Part shown: positions 31,732 through 32,858 of the stretch, piece by piece
Layout: each line of letters begins with the position of its first letter
How positions within the stretch are numbered: position 1 is the stretch's first letter
Assembly (NCBI GenBank): GCA_030040595.1
Contig: JASHTL010000064.1
Coordinates: 1 to 32,858, forward strand
Source of the DNA: Microcaldota archaeon
GTDB taxonomy: Archaea > Micrarchaeota > Micrarchaeia > Micrarchaeales > CABMGC01
Length of the DNA: 32,858 bases
Reading direction: 5' to 3'
Notes under the pieces: generated by a model
Seen by the model: the letters and a program-made list of their open reading frames with translations, nothing else
Database searches by the model: none
What the model was told of the DNA's origin: nothing
Position numbers and translations under genes: made by a program

Positions 31732-32696
31732 TGCCTCGCCCTCTGCAGCTGCCTGTAGAACTTCCTGTAGTCGATTGGATGGTCCTCTTCCTGTTCTGCC
31801 ATGGTAGATCCAGTGAGCTTTATGAACGCGGTATCAAGGCTCGGCTTCTCAAGCCTCAGGGCGCTGACCTGGAAGAGGTCTATCTTCTTGAGTACCGAGA
31901 CGAACGAGTCCTTGCTCTTTCTCAGATGGATCTTGATCTCGTTGCCCTGCCTCTTGTAGCTGAGACTTCTTATGGAGGACATGCTGAATTCGCCTGTCAC
32001 GGTGAGCACGACCACGCCGCCCCCGGCCTTGGACCTTAGCTTCTCCGGAGTGCCTATCGTCACTATCTTGCCCTTGCTTATTATTGCGATCCTGTCGCAG
32101 AGCTGGTCTGCCTCGTCCATGTAGTGCGTCGTAAGGAATATCGTGACCTTGTGCTCGTCCCTTGTCTTCTTTATGAGGTCCCAGAGCATGCTCCTTGTCC
32201 CGACGTCGAGACCCAGGGTCGGCTCGTCCATGAAGATGACGCTCGGATCTCCGAGCAGGGCCATTGTTATCTCGACCTTCTTCCTCATTCCCGTTGAAAG
32301 GTTGCCTGCCCTCATCTTCACCGTGTTCTTTATCCCGAAATATTCCAGCAGGCGCATCGCTGTTGCGTACCAGTCGCTTACTCCCTGCAGGTCTGCCTGG
32401 AGCTTCAGGTTCTCTATTACCTGCAAATCGTCGTCAAGTATCACCTCCGATGCGATCCATCCTATGTCCCGCTTCACGACGCGTGGCTCCTTCCGAACGT
32501 CGTGCCCGTTGATTATGCAGATTCCGCTGGTCTGCGGAATGAGCGTAGTCATTATCTTTATTGTAGTCGTCTTGCCTGCGCCGTTGGGCCCCAGGAGTGC
32601 GAATATCTCGCCCTGTTTTACGCTAAAGGAAACGTTGTCTACTGCTTTGAAGGCTCCATACGTCTTTACAAGGTTCCTTACGACTATCGTATCCAT
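31728..32696 (-). CDS. ABC transporter ATP-binding protein, DrrA-like
   Basis: The 322-residue ATPase has Walker A G36-P-N-G-A-G-K-T, a signature reading L-S-T-G-M at 133-137, Walker B V-I-F-M-D157-E158, and a D-loop and H-loop (T-T-H-Y-M-D). It belongs with the daunorubicin-resistance (DrrA) type, having an extra C-terminal domain of about 90 residues. The usual LSGG is LSTG here, so signature function may differ slightly. It pairs with the permease at 30964. Confidence 0.95.
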   Translation of the reverse strand: MDTIVVRNLVKTYGAFKAVDNVSFSVKQGEIFALLGPNGAGKTTTIKIMTTLIPQTSGICIINGHDVRKEPRVVKRDIGWIASEVILDDDLQVIENLKLQADLQGVSDWYATAMRLLEYFGIKNTVKMRAGNLSTGMRKKVEITMALLGDPSVIFMDEPTLGLDVGTRSMLWDLIKKTRDEHKVTIFLTTHYMDEADQLCDRIAIISKGKIVTIGTPEKLRSKAGGGVVVLTVTGEFSMSSIRSLSYKRQGNEIKIHLRKSKDSFVSVLKKIDLFQVSALRLEKPSLDTAFIKLTGSTMAEQEEDHPIDYRKFYRQLQRARQ

Positions 32697-32776
32697 TTTC
32701 TATTCATCGTATATTCTTGTGCTTTATTTGCCTTTTATTACAACCGGTAACGTTACGTCTATATGGCAGGCAACGC

Positions 32777-32786
32777 ATATAAATAT
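32777..32786 (+). promoter_or_regulatory. TATA element before the edge gene
   Basis: ATATAAATAT-type sequence (GCATATAAAT) lies about 30-38 bases before the start candidates at 32809 and 32816. Confidence 0.4.
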
Positions 32787-32815
32787 CGTACAGCCTATAT
32801 TATACGAGTGGAAAG

Positions 32816-32858
32816 ATGGAAAGGTACTGCGGTTGCGACATGCGCGGCATGCTCACAT
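32816..32858 (+). CDS. Start of a gene running off the right edge
   Basis: ATG at 32816 opens 14 codons (MERYCGCDMRGMLT) to the edge. A GTG at 32809 opens another frame and cannot be excluded. No family can be named from this much. Confidence 0.3.
   Translation, partial: MERYCGCDMRGMLT

Noticed and set aside
1-32858. CRISPR arrays, rRNA genes and insertion sequences
   Set aside because: No regularly spaced direct repeats, rRNA-like stretches or transposase motifs were seen.

Overview
The window reads as a compact archaeal chromosome segment, most likely from an acidophilic DPANN archaeon of the Micrarchaeota (ARMAN) type. The archaeal signs are direct: many genes have an AT-rich TATA element about 25-28 bases before an ATG that is itself the probable transcript start (leaderless mRNAs). 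There is also a class I CCA-adding enzyme, an archaeal NMN adenylyltransferase, a tRNA-Ala without encoded CCA, and tandem-HTH Lrp-type regulation. The lineage is inference. A secreted glutamic (eqolisin-type) peptidase, many secreted proteins rich in N-x-S/T sequons and Thr linkers, and a large repair and oxidative-damage set fit an acidic, metal-rich habitat.

Layout: 1-70 is the start of a DEAD-box helicase running off the left edge. 213-6850 holds envelope and regulatory genes: a large membrane/ectodomain protein, a membrane-anchored PLD-like protein, a tandem Lrp-like regulator, a small anchored surface protein and a six-repeat kelch-like propeller. 6951-12592 carries a 3-methyladenine glycosylase overlapping an MFS exporter, a dienelactone-hydrolase-family enzyme, a DoxX/secreted-repeat pair, an FMN reductase and a YNG-repeat secreted protein. 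12652-15519 carries NadM, an AlkZ-like winged-helix glycosylase and the glutamic peptidase.

15567-20178 is the accessory part and is visibly more AT-rich over most of its length. A tRNA-Ala(CGC) gene (19104-19177, minus) sits at its right. The last 11-12 bases of that tRNA recur in the same orientation at 17220 and 15567, so the segment looks like two tandem units integrated at the tRNA 3' end: VapBC plus ribokinase, and a SLOG-type protein plus a Fic protein. The Fic gene has a duplicated promoter with four GTRAGGGTAA operator-like sites. A LAGLIDADG endonuclease gene overlaps the 5' end of the tRNA.

20290-32696 returns to core functions: a membrane protein, CCA-adding enzyme, J-domain protein and histidine phosphatase in one probable operon; a zinc-ribbon/winged-helix protein with a threonine-synthase-like enzyme; a membrane-anchored HTH protein with a DUF4382-like ectodomain and glycine-rich tail; a probable structured RNA with a terminator hairpin; a rhodanese-like protein; a site-2 protease and a phosphoesterase sharing one palindromic TATA box; MsrB-MsrA; a membrane protein; and a two-gene ABC exporter. 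A gene start lies at the right edge.

The gene calls rest on motifs read by eye. No database search was possible.
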